Assembly (NCBI RefSeq): GCF_036924645.1
Contig: NZ_JAZHRX010000001.1
Coordinates: 5,359,501-5,423,500, forward strand
Direction: 5' to 3'
DNA length: 64,000 nt
Origin: Bradyrhizobium sp. AZCC 2176
GTDB taxonomy: Bacteria > Pseudomonadota > Alphaproteobacteria > Rhizobiales > Xanthobacteraceae
A program made the position numbers and the translations under genes. This document shows positions 25,706-34,329 of this stretch, piece by piece. Each line of letters opens with the position of its first letter. The stretch's first letter is position 1. Below the pieces are notes generated by a model, which was not told the DNA's origin, ran no database searches, and was given only the letters and a program-made list of their open reading frames with translations.

Positions 25706-26575
25706 ATGCACAAGCCGACGATCCCCGGACCCGATCCCGATACGCGAACGCCGAAATTCAAGCTCCCGGCGCTGGCGTGCGACGCGCATACCCACATTTT
25801 CGGCCCCGGTGACAAATATCCGTATGCGCCGGGACGGCCCTATACACCGCCCGATGCGCCGCTCGAAGATTTCCGGGCGCTGCACAGGAAGATCGGGATC
25901 GGCCGCGCCGTCATCGTCAATGCCAGCGTGCACGGCACCGACAACCGGGTCGCACTCGACGCCATCGCCGTCAGCAACGGTACCTTTCGCGCCGTCGCCA
26001 ATATCGACGATACCATCACCGAGCGCGGCCTTCGCGAACTGCATGAGGGAGGCTTTCGCGGCTGCCGCTTCAACTTCGTGCGGCATCTCGGCGGGGTGCC
26101 CGACATGGCGGCCTTCCACCGCATTGTCGCGATGGTCGCGCCGCTTGGCTGGCACATCGATCTGCATTTCGACGCGATCGACCTGCCTGAATATGCCGAG
26201 ATGCTGGCAAGACTGCCGGTGCGCTACACCATCGATCACATGGGGCGCATCAAGGCCTCTGACGGCCTCGACCAGCTTCCGTTCAAGACGCTGATTGACC
26301 TGATGACGCGGGACGAGAAATGCTGGGTCAAGGTGTGCGGCTGCGAGCGGGTGTCATCCGGCGGTCCGCCATTCCACGACGCGGTGCCGTTTGCGCGGGG
26401 TATCATCGAGACGGCGCCGGACCGCGTGATCTGGGGGACCGACTGGCCGCACCCGAACGTCAAGGTGATGCCCAACGACGGCGATCTGGTCGACCTCATT
26501 CCCTTGTTTGCACCGGAGCCCGAGTTGCAGCAGAAGATCCTGGTCGACAATCCGGCGCGGCTGTTCGAGTTTTGA
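25706..26575 (+). CDS. LigI-like 2-pyrone-4,6-dicarboxylate hydrolase family protein
   Basis: This 289-residue amidohydrolase (TIM barrel, cytosolic) closely resembles LigI, which opens 2-pyrone-4,6-dicarboxylate to 4-oxalomesaconate. Visible features are DAHTHIFGP (metal or substrate HxH, about residue 28), NASVHGTDNR, GCRFNFVRHLGG, IDHMGR and the terminal IWGTDWPHPN with the catalytic Asp. GAAGG lies five bases before ATG 25706; the long upstream frame overlaps the TetR gene and is not real. The next genes encode the two enzymes that would process its product, which supports the call. Confidence 0.85.
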   Translation: MHKPTIPGPDPDTRTPKFKLPALACDAHTHIFGPGDKYPYAPGRPYTPPDAPLEDFRALHRKIGIGRAVIVNASVHGTDNRVALDAIAVSNGTFRAVANIDDTITERGLRELHEGGFRGCRFNFVRHLGGVPDMAAFHRIVAMVAPLGWHIDLHFDAIDLPEYAEMLARLPVRYTIDHMGRIKASDGLDQLPFKTLIDLMTRDEKCWVKVCGCERVSSGGPPFHDAVPFARGIIETAPDRVIWGTDWPHPNVKVMPNDGDLVDLIPLFAPEPELQQKILVDNPARLFEF

Positions 26576-26588
26576 TGGAGCGCGGGCG

Positions 26589-27593
26589 ATGGCGAACAAG
26601 CGCGAGCGATATTCCCTGAGCCGGCGCGGCGTGTCGTTCGCCGGGGTGGCTGCGCTGGCGGCGGCATTGTTGCTGCCGCAAGCTGCCGACGCACAGAATT
26701 ATCCGAACCGGCCGGTGCGGCTCATCCTGCCGTTTGGTGCCGGCGGCGTCGCCGACGTCACGGCGCGGCTTGTTACGGAAAAACTCGGCGAAAAGCTCGC
26801 CCAGCGCTTCGTCATCGAGAACATGGCGGGTGCCGGCGGCATCAACGCCGCGCGCGCCGTGCTGTCGGCACAAGCGGACGGCTACACGCTGGCGCTGCTG
26901 AGCAACGGCACCGCCATCTCGGTATCGTTGTTCAAGAGCCTTGGCTTCAATCCGGTGACTGACTTCGTTCCGGTGTCGAGCATGGGCTATTTCGACTTCA
27001 TCTTCGTGACGCAAGCCGGCTCGCCATATCCGACGCTGGCTGAATTCATCAAGGCGGCCAAGGCAAAACCCGGCACGCTCAATGTCGGCACCATCAATGT
27101 CGGGTCGACGCAGAATCTTGCGGCGCAATTGTTCAAATCGACCGCCGGTGTCGATGTCACCATCGTGCCGTTCCGCAGTTCACCCGATGTGCTGATCGCG
27201 CTGTTGCGCGGCGATATCCAGATGGCGATCGAGAACTACAGCGCGGTGCAGTCGCACGTTGCCGACAAGGCGGCCATTGCGGTGTCGTCTTCGGGTACGA
27301 TCCGCACCACATTCCTGCCTGACGTGCCGACGGTGAAGGAAGCGGGAGGCGGTGACTTCGAGGCGCGGTCCTGGAACGCGATCTTTGCGCCCAAGGGCAC
27401 GCCGCCGGAGGTGATCAAGACGCTCAACGCTGCACTGCGTGAGGTGCTCGAGATGCCGGAGTTAAAGAAGCGCGCGCTTGATCTCGGCATTGAGGCCAAG
27501 GCCAGCTCGCCCGAAGAAATCCTCGATCGGCTCAAGGCCGATATCGACAAATGGGCCCAAGTGATCGAGCGGGCACGAATTGCCAAACAGTAG
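26589..27593 (+). CDS. Bug/TctC-family binding protein within catabolic cluster
   Basis: This 334-residue receptor has a twin-Arg-like signal (SRRGVSFAGVAALAAALLL, cleaved near AQN), then NYPNRPVRLILPFGAGGVAD, ENMAGAGGINAAR and ADGYTLAL. GGAG eight bases before ATG 26589 fixes the start, 13 bases after the LigI-like gene. Being inside the operon, it probably delivers the aromatic acid or a dicarboxylic intermediate to a permease encoded elsewhere. No TctA or TctB gene is present in the window. Confidence 0.9.
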   Translation: MANKRERYSLSRRGVSFAGVAALAAALLLPQAADAQNYPNRPVRLILPFGAGGVADVTARLVTEKLGEKLAQRFVIENMAGAGGINAARAVLSAQADGYTLALLSNGTAISVSLFKSLGFNPVTDFVPVSSMGYFDFIFVTQAGSPYPTLAEFIKAAKAKPGTLNVGTINVGSTQNLAAQLFKSTAGVDVTIVPFRSSPDVLIALLRGDIQMAIENYSAVQSHVADKAAIAVSSSGTIRTTFLPDVPTVKEAGGGDFEARSWNAIFAPKGTPPEVIKTLNAALREVLEMPELKKRALDLGIEAKASSPEEILDRLKADIDKWAQVIERARIAKQ

Positions 27594-27648
27594 TCGCGCG
27601 GCCGGTGCGGCCGGCCACGTGCAACAAGCGAAGGAGGAAATCCCGATC

Positions 27649-28374
27649 ATGAGCAATGCTGGCAAAACGGGCCTGGTGGTCACGGCGCATCCCGGCGATT
27701 TCGTCTGGCGCGCGGGCGGCGCGATCGCACTGCATGTGAAGAAAGGTTATCGCGTCAAGATCGCCTGTCTGTCGTTCGGCGAGCGTGGCGAGAGCCAGTT
27801 CGCCTGGAAGGAGGCCGGCGCGACGATGGAGAAGGTCAAGGCGGGCCGGCGCGACGAGGCGCAGCGCGCGGCGGAGATGCTGGGCGCGGAAATCGAATTC
27901 TTCGACGCCGGCGATTATCCGCTGCGGCTGACGGATAAGCATTTCGACCGCATGGTCGATATCTACCGCGAGCTTAACCCGTCCTTCGTGCTCACCCACG
28001 CGCTGGAGGACCCCTATAATTTCGATCATCCGAACGCCGCCCACTTTGCCCAGGAAACCCGCGTGGTCGCGCAGGCGATGGGCCACAAGCCCGGCGCCAA
28101 ATATACCTACTCGGCGCCGCCGGTGTTCCTGTTCGAGCCACACCAGCCGGAGATGTGTAATTTCAAGCCGCAGGTGATCCTCAACATCGACGAGGTTTGG
28201 GAGATCAAGCGCAAGACGTTCGAAATTCTCGCCGCCCAAAAACATCTGTGGGCCTATTATGAGCGGGTCGCGCTGCAGCGGGGCGTGCAGGGCGGCCGCA
28301 ATACCGGCAAGCCGATGACCTATGGCGAGGCCTATCAGCGATTGTTCCCGATGGCGATGGAGGAATTGGCATGA
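27649..28374 (+). CDS. PIG-L/LmbE-family protein, GalB-like 4-oxalomesaconate hydratase
   Basis: This 241-residue zinc-dependent PIG-L/LmbE-fold protein has VVTAHPGDFVWRAGG (the usual AHPDD metal motif appears as AHPGD, about residues 14-18), SFGERGES and THALEDPYNFDHPNAA for later ligands. Pseudomonas GalB, a 4-oxalomesaconate hydratase, belongs to this family and shares the gene context with a LigK/GalC aldolase. AAGGAGG precedes ATG 27649. The stop overlaps the next start (ATGA), so hydratase and aldolase are translationally coupled. Confidence 0.82.
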   Translation: MSNAGKTGLVVTAHPGDFVWRAGGAIALHVKKGYRVKIACLSFGERGESQFAWKEAGATMEKVKAGRRDEAQRAAEMLGAEIEFFDAGDYPLRLTDKHFDRMVDIYRELNPSFVLTHALEDPYNFDHPNAAHFAQETRVVAQAMGHKPGAKYTYSAPPVFLFEPHQPEMCNFKPQVILNIDEVWEIKRKTFEILAAQKHLWAYYERVALQRGVQGGRNTGKPMTYGEAYQRLFPMAMEELA

Positions 28375-29063
28375 AGACGGTCGTCGTCCGTAACATCAAG
28401 CGAACCGATGCTGAACTGGTGAAGCGGCTGGGCGCGCTCGGCGTCGCGACCGCGCACGAGGCCTATGGCCGCTTCGGGCTGATGAAGCCCTATCTGCGTC
28501 CGGTCTGGAGCGGCGCCGAGACGTCGGGCACCGCCGTGACCGTGCTGGCGCAGCCCGGCGACAACTGGATGATCCATGTCGCGGTGGAACAGTGCCAGCC
28601 TGGCGACGTCCTCGTGGTCGGCTGCACCACCGACAACACTGACGGCATGTTCGGCGATCTGCTCGCGACCTCCCTGATGGCGCGCGGCGTCAGGGGGCTC
28701 GTCATCGACGCCGGCGTTCGCGACGCCAAATCGCTTCGCGAAATGGGCTTTCCAGTGTGGTCGAAGGCGATCTCGGCCAAGGGAACCGTCAAGGCGACGC
28801 TGGGTGCGGTCAACGTGCCCGTGGTCTGCGCCGGGATCAATGTGGTGCCCGGCGATGCGGTCGTTGCCGACGATGACGGCGTCGTGGTGATCGGGCGCAA
28901 GGACGCCGCTGATGTGGTGGCGAGGGGCGAGAAACGCGTTGCCGACGAAGACGGCAAGCGCAGGCAACTGGCTTCAGGCGTGCTGGGGCTCGACATGTAC
29001 AAGATGCGCGAGCCGCTGGCGAAAGCCGGCCTCGTCTATGTCGATAGACTGGAGGAAGACTGA
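28371..29063 (+). CDS. LigK/GalC-like 4-carboxy-4-hydroxy-2-oxoadipate aldolase
   Basis: This 230-residue RraA-fold class II aldolase should split 4-carboxy-4-hydroxy-2-oxoadipate into pyruvate and oxaloacetate. Diagnostic segments are AHEAYGRFGLMKPYLRP, QPGDNWMIHVAVEQCQPGDV and the GDLLAT...GLVIDAGVRD region, which carries the substrate Arg and metal Asp. It overlaps the GalB-like gene by four bases and is followed one base later by the decarboxylase-like gene, so it is inside one operon. Confidence 0.88.
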   Translation: MKTVVVRNIKRTDAELVKRLGALGVATAHEAYGRFGLMKPYLRPVWSGAETSGTAVTVLAQPGDNWMIHVAVEQCQPGDVLVVGCTTDNTDGMFGDLLATSLMARGVRGLVIDAGVRDAKSLREMGFPVWSKAISAKGTVKATLGAVNVPVVCAGINVVPGDAVVADDDGVVVIGRKDAADVVARGEKRVADEDGKRRQLASGVLGLDMYKMREPLAKAGLVYVDRLEED

Positions 29064-29064
29064 G

Positions 29065-29913
29065 GTGGCGATGCGCCTGCGCACCTTGCTCGGCGACCAT
29101 CCCGGCACATCGGCGCTGAAGAATGGGTCGATCAGATCCAATCTGGTTCAGTTCGACTTTGCGCAGTATTCGCCGACCAACAAGGGTTTCAAGCCAATGG
29201 TCCGCGAAGGGGCGTTCGACGTCTCGGAGATGGCGATCGTCACCTATCTGATGGCGAAGTCGTTCGGCAAGCCGATGGTGCTGCTGCCGGATGTCGTGCT
29301 GGCGCGGTTCCAGCACGGGCATGCGCTGTACAATGCGAAGGCGGGCAAGCTCGCGCCGCGTGACCTCAACGGCAAGCGCGTCGGCATTCGTTCCTTCACG
29401 ACCACGACCGGCGCATGGCTACGCGGTATCCTCGCCAATGACTATGGCGTCGATCTCGATTCGATCGACTGGGTGACGTTCGAGGATGCCCATGTCGCCG
29501 AATTCGTTGATACGACCAAGCGGGCAGGCGCCGGCAAGCAGATCGTGCAGATGCTGATCGACGACGAGCTCGATGCGGTGCTGGGCGAGAAATCGGACCA
29601 TCCGGATTTGAAACCGCTATTCGCCGACGTCGCCGCGGAGGAAAAAACCTGGTTCGAAAAGCACAAGGTGGTGCCGATCAATCATATGGTGGTGGTGAGC
29701 CGGACCCTGTCCGACCAGCATCCGGACGTGGTGCGGGAGGTTCATCGACTGCTCGCCTCGGCCGCCACTGCCTCGCCGGCGGCGCCGCATTTTGACCGAG
29801 ACGAGATGCAGCGCTCGCTGGAGCTGATCATCGATTACTCCGCGCAACAAAAGCTCATTCCGCGCGCATTTACCGTCGATGAGCTGTTCGACGACGTGAC
29901 GCGAGCGCTGTAA
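29065..29913 (+). CDS. 4,5-dihydroxyphthalate decarboxylase-like protein
   Basis: This protein of about 282 residues has the periplasmic-binding-protein-like fold used by 4,5-dihydroxyphthalate decarboxylase (Pht5) and has no signal peptide, so it acts in the cytosol. FKPMVREGAFDVSEMAIVTYL and the GKRVGIRSFTTTTGAWLRGIL segment are typical. GGAGG lies nine bases before GTG 29065, which I prefer over ATG 29071. In Pht5 the reaction yields protocatechuate from 4,5-dihydroxyphthalate; here the true substrate is uncertain, though a ring carboxylate fits the operon. Confidence 0.82.
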   Translation: MAMRLRTLLGDHPGTSALKNGSIRSNLVQFDFAQYSPTNKGFKPMVREGAFDVSEMAIVTYLMAKSFGKPMVLLPDVVLARFQHGHALYNAKAGKLAPRDLNGKRVGIRSFTTTTGAWLRGILANDYGVDLDSIDWVTFEDAHVAEFVDTTKRAGAGKQIVQMLIDDELDAVLGEKSDHPDLKPLFADVAAEEKTWFEKHKVVPINHMVVVSRTLSDQHPDVVREVHRLLASAATASPAAPHFDRDEMQRSLELIIDYSAQQKLIPRAFTVDELFDDVTRAL

Positions 29914-29915
29914 TT

Positions 29916-29995
29916 GTAGGGTGGGCAAAGGTGCATTGCGCCGTGCCCGCCATGTGGTTTGAACTGGTGGGCGCGTTGCGCTTTGCCCCATCTAC
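29916..29995. repeat. Palindromic repeat (GTAGGGTGGGCAAAG type)
   Basis: GTAGGGTGGGCAAAG at the left end pairs with CTTTGCCCCATCTAC at the right end with a few mismatches. A second copy of the same family is at 61910-61998. It fills the gap between the decarboxylase-like gene and the dioxygenase gene. I recall this as a very common repeat in Bradyrhizobium. Confidence 0.8.
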
Positions 29996-30009
29996 GAGAG
30001 AGACCGCCA

Positions 30010-30960
30010 ATGACATCAGAGCCGATTTTCGATCTCGCCCATCTCGGCCACATGGAACTGCTGACGCCGAGGCCCGACGAGAGCCTGAAATTTTTCGTCG
30101 ACGTCATGGGCATGACGGTCAGCGGACAGAAGGGCGAGTCGGTCTATTTGCGTGGCTGGGACGACTACGAGCGCTATTCGCTCAAGCTGACGGGCTCGAA
30201 AACATCAGGCATGGAACATATGGCGTTGCGCGCCCGCAGCCCGCAGGCGCTGGAGCGCCGTGTCACCGCACTGAAGGGATCAGGCTTCGATATCGGCTGG
30301 GTCGACGGGGATATGGGGCAGGGGCCGGCGTTCCGCTGCCGCGACCCTGATGGCCATATCGTTGAACTCTATTACGAGACCGAATGGTATCAGCCGCCGC
30401 CCGAGCTCAAGCCGGCGCTGAAGAACCAGGCGCAGCGGTTTCCGGCGCGCGGCGTCAATGTCCGCCGGCTCGATCACCTCAATTGCCTCGCCGTCGACAT
30501 CAAGGCGAACCGGCTGTTCTTCGAGAACTATCTGGGCCTGCGCACCACCGAGCAGATCGTGCTCAACGACGGCACGGAAGCCGCGATGTGGATGACGATG
30601 TCGAACAAGAGCTACGATTTCGCCTACACCCGCGATCATTACGGCAAGGCGGGACGCTTCCATCATGTCACCTACGCGCTCGACAGCCGCGAGGAGATTC
30701 TGCGCGCCGCCGATATCTTTCTCGAAAACGGAATCCATATCGAGACCGGCCCGCACAAGCACGCGATCCAGCAGACCTTCTTCCTCTATGTCTACGAGCC
30801 CGGCGGCAACCGTATCGAGGTCGCCAACGCCGGCGCCCGCCTGATCCTTGCGCCCGACTGGAAGCCTATCGTGTGGACCGAGGAAGAGCGCAAGAAGGGC
30901 CAGGCCTGGGGACTGAAAACGATCGAGTCGTTTCACACCCACGGCACGCCGCCGGTGTGA
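30010..30960 (+). CDS. Type I (VOC) extradiol ring-cleavage dioxygenase
   Basis: This 316-residue two-domain vicinal oxygen chelate protein resembles catechol 2,3-dioxygenases. The C-terminal domain supplies the Fe(II) triad: His in RRLDHLNCLAVD (about residue 155), His in GRFHHVTYALD (about 220) and Glu in GNRIEVANAG (about 273). It should cleave a catechol-type ring between a hydroxylated and an adjacent carbon. ATG 30010 follows a GAGAGA-type site. It is separated from the operon by an 80-base repeat but keeps the same direction, so it may be the ring-opening step of this cluster. Confidence 0.87.
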   Translation: MTSEPIFDLAHLGHMELLTPRPDESLKFFVDVMGMTVSGQKGESVYLRGWDDYERYSLKLTGSKTSGMEHMALRARSPQALERRVTALKGSGFDIGWVDGDMGQGPAFRCRDPDGHIVELYYETEWYQPPPELKPALKNQAQRFPARGVNVRRLDHLNCLAVDIKANRLFFENYLGLRTTEQIVLNDGTEAAMWMTMSNKSYDFAYTRDHYGKAGRFHHVTYALDSREEILRAADIFLENGIHIETGPHKHAIQQTFFLYVYEPGGNRIEVANAGARLILAPDWKPIVWTEEERKKGQAWGLKTIESFHTHGTPPV

Positions 30961-31089
30961 GGAAGATGGCGGCGGCTGTCATTTCATGGAAGCCCGGGAC
31001 GGAACTGCGACCGGCCGGATCCATCTTGCACCGCTGGCGCCGCGCACCATCTTGATGCGACGGCCGTGAACGGCGTTGCGAGGTGGTCG

Positions 31090-32298
31090 ATGGTGCAGCA
31101 TGTGGATTTCACCAGCGAGGCGTTTTTTCGCAACCCGGAAGCAGGCGTCGCGACCTTGCGCGCTGCCGGTCCCGTCGTCTTTACGAGGTTTCCGATCATC
31201 GGCCGCGTCTGGGTCACCACGACCTACGAGGCGGCCGCGCGGGTGCTGAAGGACAGCGCGCTCTTCACGCTGCGCAAGGAGGGCGGGGTGCTGGGCGGGG
31301 TGCCCTGGTGGATGCCGAAATTGATCGGAACGGTTGCCAACAACATGCTGACGATGGATGAGCCGGACCATACGCGGCTGCGCAACATCGTCGATGAAGC
31401 GTTCCGCCGCCGCGCCGTGCTCGATATGGAGCCGCATATCCGCGCCATCGCCGATCGCCTCGCCGATGAATTGTTCAGGGACGGCAGCCCGGCCGATCTG
31501 GTGCAGCGTTACGCGCGGATGCTGCCGCTTGCGGTAATCTGCGAGTTGCTCGGCCTGCCGACGGCCGACCGGCCGAAATTCATCGCCTGGGCCAATTCGA
31601 TGGCGCATCTCACCAATGCATTCGGCTTTCTGCGGTTGATCGGTGGCCTCATCAAGATGCGGCGCTATCTCCAGGAACGCCTGCAGCTCGCCCGCGAGAG
31701 GGGCGGCGAAGGATTAATCGCGGAACTCGTGCGCGTCGAGCAAGAGGGCGGGCGCATCACGCCGGACGAAATGGTCTCTATGGTGTTTCTGCTGCTCGGC
31801 GCCGGCTCCGAGACCACCACGCACCTGATCAGCGGATCGGTGTTCGAACTGCTGAAGGATCCGGCTCGGCGCGATTGGCTAACGGCGGACTGGAGCCGCG
31901 CCGGGCTCGCGGTCGAAGAATTCCTGCGCTTCGTCTCGCCGGTGCAATTCTCAAAGCCGCGCTACGTACGCCGGGACGTCGATCTCGAAGGCGTGAAGTT
32001 AAGGAAGGGCGACAGGGTGATGGCGATGATCGTCGCCGCCAATCTGGACCCCGACGCGAACGAGTGTCCCGAACGCCTCGATCTCGAGCGTCGGCCGAAC
32101 CGGCATCTCGCGTTCGGCACCGGAATTCATTTCTGCCTCGGCCACCAGCTCGCGCGGATCGAAGGGATCTGCGCGCTGCAGCCGCTGTTCACGCGCTGGC
32201 CCGGATTAAGGCTAGCGGTCGAGCCGTCACAGATTCATTGGCGGAAACGGCCCGGCATTCGCATGATTGCGGAGCTGCCGGTTGTGGCCGGTGCGTGA
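31090..32298 (+). CDS. Cytochrome P450
   Basis: This 402-residue soluble bacterial P450 has I-helix LLGAGSETTTH (about residue 242), the ExxR motif EEFLRF (about 282) and heme-Cys loop FGTGIHFCLGHQLA (Cys about 350). It needs ferredoxin and reductase partners, neither of which is adjacent. ATG 31090 follows GAGGTGG; a GTG at 31066 in frame is the alternative. It lies 129 bases after the extradiol dioxygenase and may share its pathway, for example by hydroxylating or demethylating an aromatic substrate. That link is inferred from position only. Confidence 0.9.
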   Translation: MVQHVDFTSEAFFRNPEAGVATLRAAGPVVFTRFPIIGRVWVTTTYEAAARVLKDSALFTLRKEGGVLGGVPWWMPKLIGTVANNMLTMDEPDHTRLRNIVDEAFRRRAVLDMEPHIRAIADRLADELFRDGSPADLVQRYARMLPLAVICELLGLPTADRPKFIAWANSMAHLTNAFGFLRLIGGLIKMRRYLQERLQLARERGGEGLIAELVRVEQEGGRITPDEMVSMVFLLLGAGSETTTHLISGSVFELLKDPARRDWLTADWSRAGLAVEEFLRFVSPVQFSKPRYVRRDVDLEGVKLRKGDRVMAMIVAANLDPDANECPERLDLERRPNRHLAFGTGIHFCLGHQLARIEGICALQPLFTRWPGLRLAVEPSQIHWRKRPGIRMIAELPVVAGA

Positions 32299-32331
32299 CG
32301 CGGGGCGTTAAGGGGACGGCCCCCGGAAGGC

Positions 32332-32405
32332 TGGCTGGGGAACTAGGATTCGAACCTAGACAAACAGAGTCAGAGTCTGTTGTGCTACCGTTACACCATT
32401 CCCCA
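32332..32405 (-). tRNA. tRNA-Gln (anticodon CTG)
   Basis: Read on the minus strand, the acceptor arms TGGGGAA and TTCCCCA pair perfectly. The D-arm carries AACGGTAG, the anticodon stem ACAGA/TCTGT holds loop CTCTGAC with anticodon CTG, and the T-arm has GGTTCGAATCC. Discriminator G is followed by an encoded CCA (32332-32334). The full length is 74 bases. Confidence 0.95.
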
Positions 32406-32406
32406 T

Positions 32407-32433
32407 AAGCGATTGATATTAAATCGCTTTTTT
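32407..32433 (+). terminator. Rho-independent terminator
   Basis: AAGCGATT (32407-32414) and AATCGCTT (32422-32429) form an 8-bp stem with a 7-base loop, followed on the plus strand by a T-run. It would stop plus-strand transcription coming from the P450 gene. On the minus strand it lies just upstream of the tRNA. Confidence 0.65.
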
Positions 32434-32771
32434 CCGAGAGCTTTAGCAAATCGCTTCGGAAAATCAGTGACGGTCATATAGCCGTACCGATTGTTTCGGT
32501 CTAGCCTTTGTTATCACCCGCGAACAGCCCTTCATCTAGTTGTTTTCTGAAGGGTTTCTGCTTTGCTCATCCGATTTGGTGCTGGTTTGCAAAAGCTACT
32601 CCTTTTTTCATTATCGGACTCTGAGCGAGTAGTGGCCCGTGCGGCCAAGCCGGTTCATGATTTGGCCGGCGGCACTCCGATGCTAGATGTTCGCTCAACC
32701 GCCGATAGCGGACTTCAATCGCCACCCTCGGCATGCCAAACTTGGGGGTCGCCACGACGCGACTTCCAGGT
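32434..32771. other. AT-richer intergenic stretch, no gene seen
   Basis: This gap of about 340 bases lies between the tRNA and the end of the exporter gene. Short frames cross it on both strands (for example 32567-32755 minus), without ribosome binding sites or recognisable sequence. I see no integrase, direct repeat of the tRNA end or other mobile-element sign. Confidence 0.5.
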
Positions 32772-33632
32772 TCAAATTGGTCGAGCGGTCGATCTCACTT
32801 GTGTAATGGCGACGCCGGAGATCGCGAGCAGCCCACCGACAATCAACTTTGGGGTCATGCGGTCGCCAAGGAACAACACGCTCGAAATCAAGGCGAACAC
32901 CGGAAGCAGCAGGCCGAATGGTGCGACGCGGCCCATGGAGCATCGGGCAATCAGCCAGAACCAAAGTCCGAATCCAATAATTCCTCCGATGAAAATTGTG
33001 TAGGCGAGTGCCAGCCAGCCACGTTCATCCGCCGTGACGAGACTTGCCAGTTGTCCATGTTCAATGAGTAACGACATCAACACGACCTGCGGCACCGTGA
33101 GTAGCGACGACCACCCCATCAACATCAAAGGATCAAAAGGGCCGTAGCGTTTCGTCAAGATGTTGGACACCGCGAAAGCGAAGGCTGCTCCGATCACAAG
33201 CAGCAGCGGAAGCGTGTTTGCCGACAGGCCAGGCTCGGCCGCCAACACGACCACGCCAACGAATGCAAGCAGCACTCCGGCGGACGTGGTGAGAGACGGT
33301 CTCTCCGCGAGCAGCGGCCAGGCTAACAGGACGGTGAAGGGCGTAGCGAGTTGATATGCGACGGCCGACATGCTCCCCGAGCCGAGCCCAAGGCCGATAT
33401 AGAAGAGCCCGAAGTTCAGTCCACCAAGGAAAATCGAAATAGCTGCGACAGGGCCGACCTGTTGACGCGCGGGCCTTTTGACGAACGGAACAAGCAGCAG
33501 CGCGATGGCCAGGAAGCGCAGTGCGAGGAAGAAGAGAGGCGGAAACTCCGTTACGCCCACTTTGATGGCCACGAACTGATAACCCCAGAGCAAGGGAACG
33601 GCCACCGCGCAGACGACCTGGATGGCAGACAT
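32772..33632 (-). CDS. EamA/DMT-family exporter
   Basis: This 286-residue inner-membrane protein has ten predicted hydrophobic segments in two EamA repeats (about 5-135 and 145-280), the RhaT/YdcZ-like drug/metabolite transporter layout. Typical markers are LLWGYQFVAIKVG at the start and LFLGDRMTPKLIVGGLLAISGV at the end of the second repeat. AAGGAAGG precedes the ATG. A palindromic site 17 bases upstream of the start matches the one before the TetR gene behind it, so expression is probably TetR-controlled. The substrate is unknown. Confidence 0.88.
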   Translation of the reverse strand: MSAIQVVCAVAVPLLWGYQFVAIKVGVTEFPPLFFLALRFLAIALLLVPFVKRPARQQVGPVAAISIFLGGLNFGLFYIGLGLGSGSMSAVAYQLATPFTVLLAWPLLAERPSLTTSAGVLLAFVGVVVLAAEPGLSANTLPLLLVIGAAFAFAVSNILTKRYGPFDPLMLMGWSSLLTVPQVVLMSLLIEHGQLASLVTADERGWLALAYTIFIGGIIGFGLWFWLIARCSMGRVAPFGLLLPVFALISSVLFLGDRMTPKLIVGGLLAISGVAITQVRSTARPI

Positions 33633-33648
33633 GGCATCCTTCCTTTCA

Positions 33649-33662
33649 AGACCGATCAGTCT
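33649..33662. promoter_or_regulatory. TetR operator before exporter gene
   Basis: AGACCGATCAGTCT has AGAC/GTCT outer symmetry and sits between promoter-like TATATA and the exporter start codon. It shares the AGAC-N6-GTCT form and the flanking ATATATAGAC with the site at 34330-34343. A repressor bound here would block transcription. Confidence 0.65.
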
Positions 33663-33703
33663 ATATATCAGCGCGCCAATGGCGGAGGTGTCCGTGGGTC
33701 GTT

Positions 33704-34318
33704 TTACCTAATGAAGCGGTCGAGAAGAGCGTCAACGGTGGCTTGCGATGTGATCCGTGGCGGCGCCGTTTTGCCGACCACTCGCAGCCCCTCAACGAAA
33801 CAGACGAGAATTCGGGCGGCACTTGAAGGCTCAACGTCATCGGCCAACTTGCCCGCCGTCTTCGCACGGGAAAGCGCATGGGCCACCCTGGCTTCCATGG
33901 CTTTGAAAAAGCTCGCGATGCGACGACCAACTTCAGCATCTTGGCCAGCAAGTTCCATGGCTGTGGCCACCAGCAGGCATCCGCGCCGACCATTAGCACC
34001 GCTCGTGCGGTCAACGTAGCCGGCAAGGTAGGCCCGCAGGCCGTCGACCGGCGCTCTGCGGGGATCGAGTTCGATATCCATCCGTATCAGGGCATCGGCA
34101 ATGTAGCGATCAAGCGCACGCAAGAAGAGCGAGTGCTTGTCACCGAAAGCGGCGTAAAGGCTGCCACGCGAGAGCTTCGTCGCACGAAGAAGGTCCGGAA
34201 GCGCCGTGGCGTGATAGCCGCGCGACCAAAACACACCCATCGCGCGTTCGACAGCGGCTTCCACGTCGAAACTTCGGGGGCGGCCACGGGGCAACTGCAC
34301 TGGGGTTTGGTGGCTCAT
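33704..34318 (-). CDS. TetR-family regulator
   Basis: This 204-residue repressor has the TetR helix-turn-helix at about residues 15-60 (FWSRGYHATALPDLLRATK then SRGSLYAAFGDKHSLFLRAL). The C-terminal half resembles TetR_C ligand domains with the GRRGCLLVATAMELA segment common in YcdC/AcrR-like efflux regulators. ATG 34318 is the best start; the frame opens 12 codons earlier across the operator. It is transcribed toward the DMT exporter 71 bases downstream, and both genes have the same palindrome in front. Confidence 0.9.
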   Translation of the reverse strand: MSHQTPVQLPRGRPRSFDVEAAVERAMGVFWSRGYHATALPDLLRATKLSRGSLYAAFGDKHSLFLRALDRYIADALIRMDIELDPRRAPVDGLRAYLAGYVDRTSGANGRRGCLLVATAMELAGQDAEVGRRIASFFKAMEARVAHALSRAKTAGKLADDVEPSSAARILVCFVEGLRVVGKTAPPRITSQATVDALLDRFIR

Positions 34319-34329
34319 TGCTAATATAT

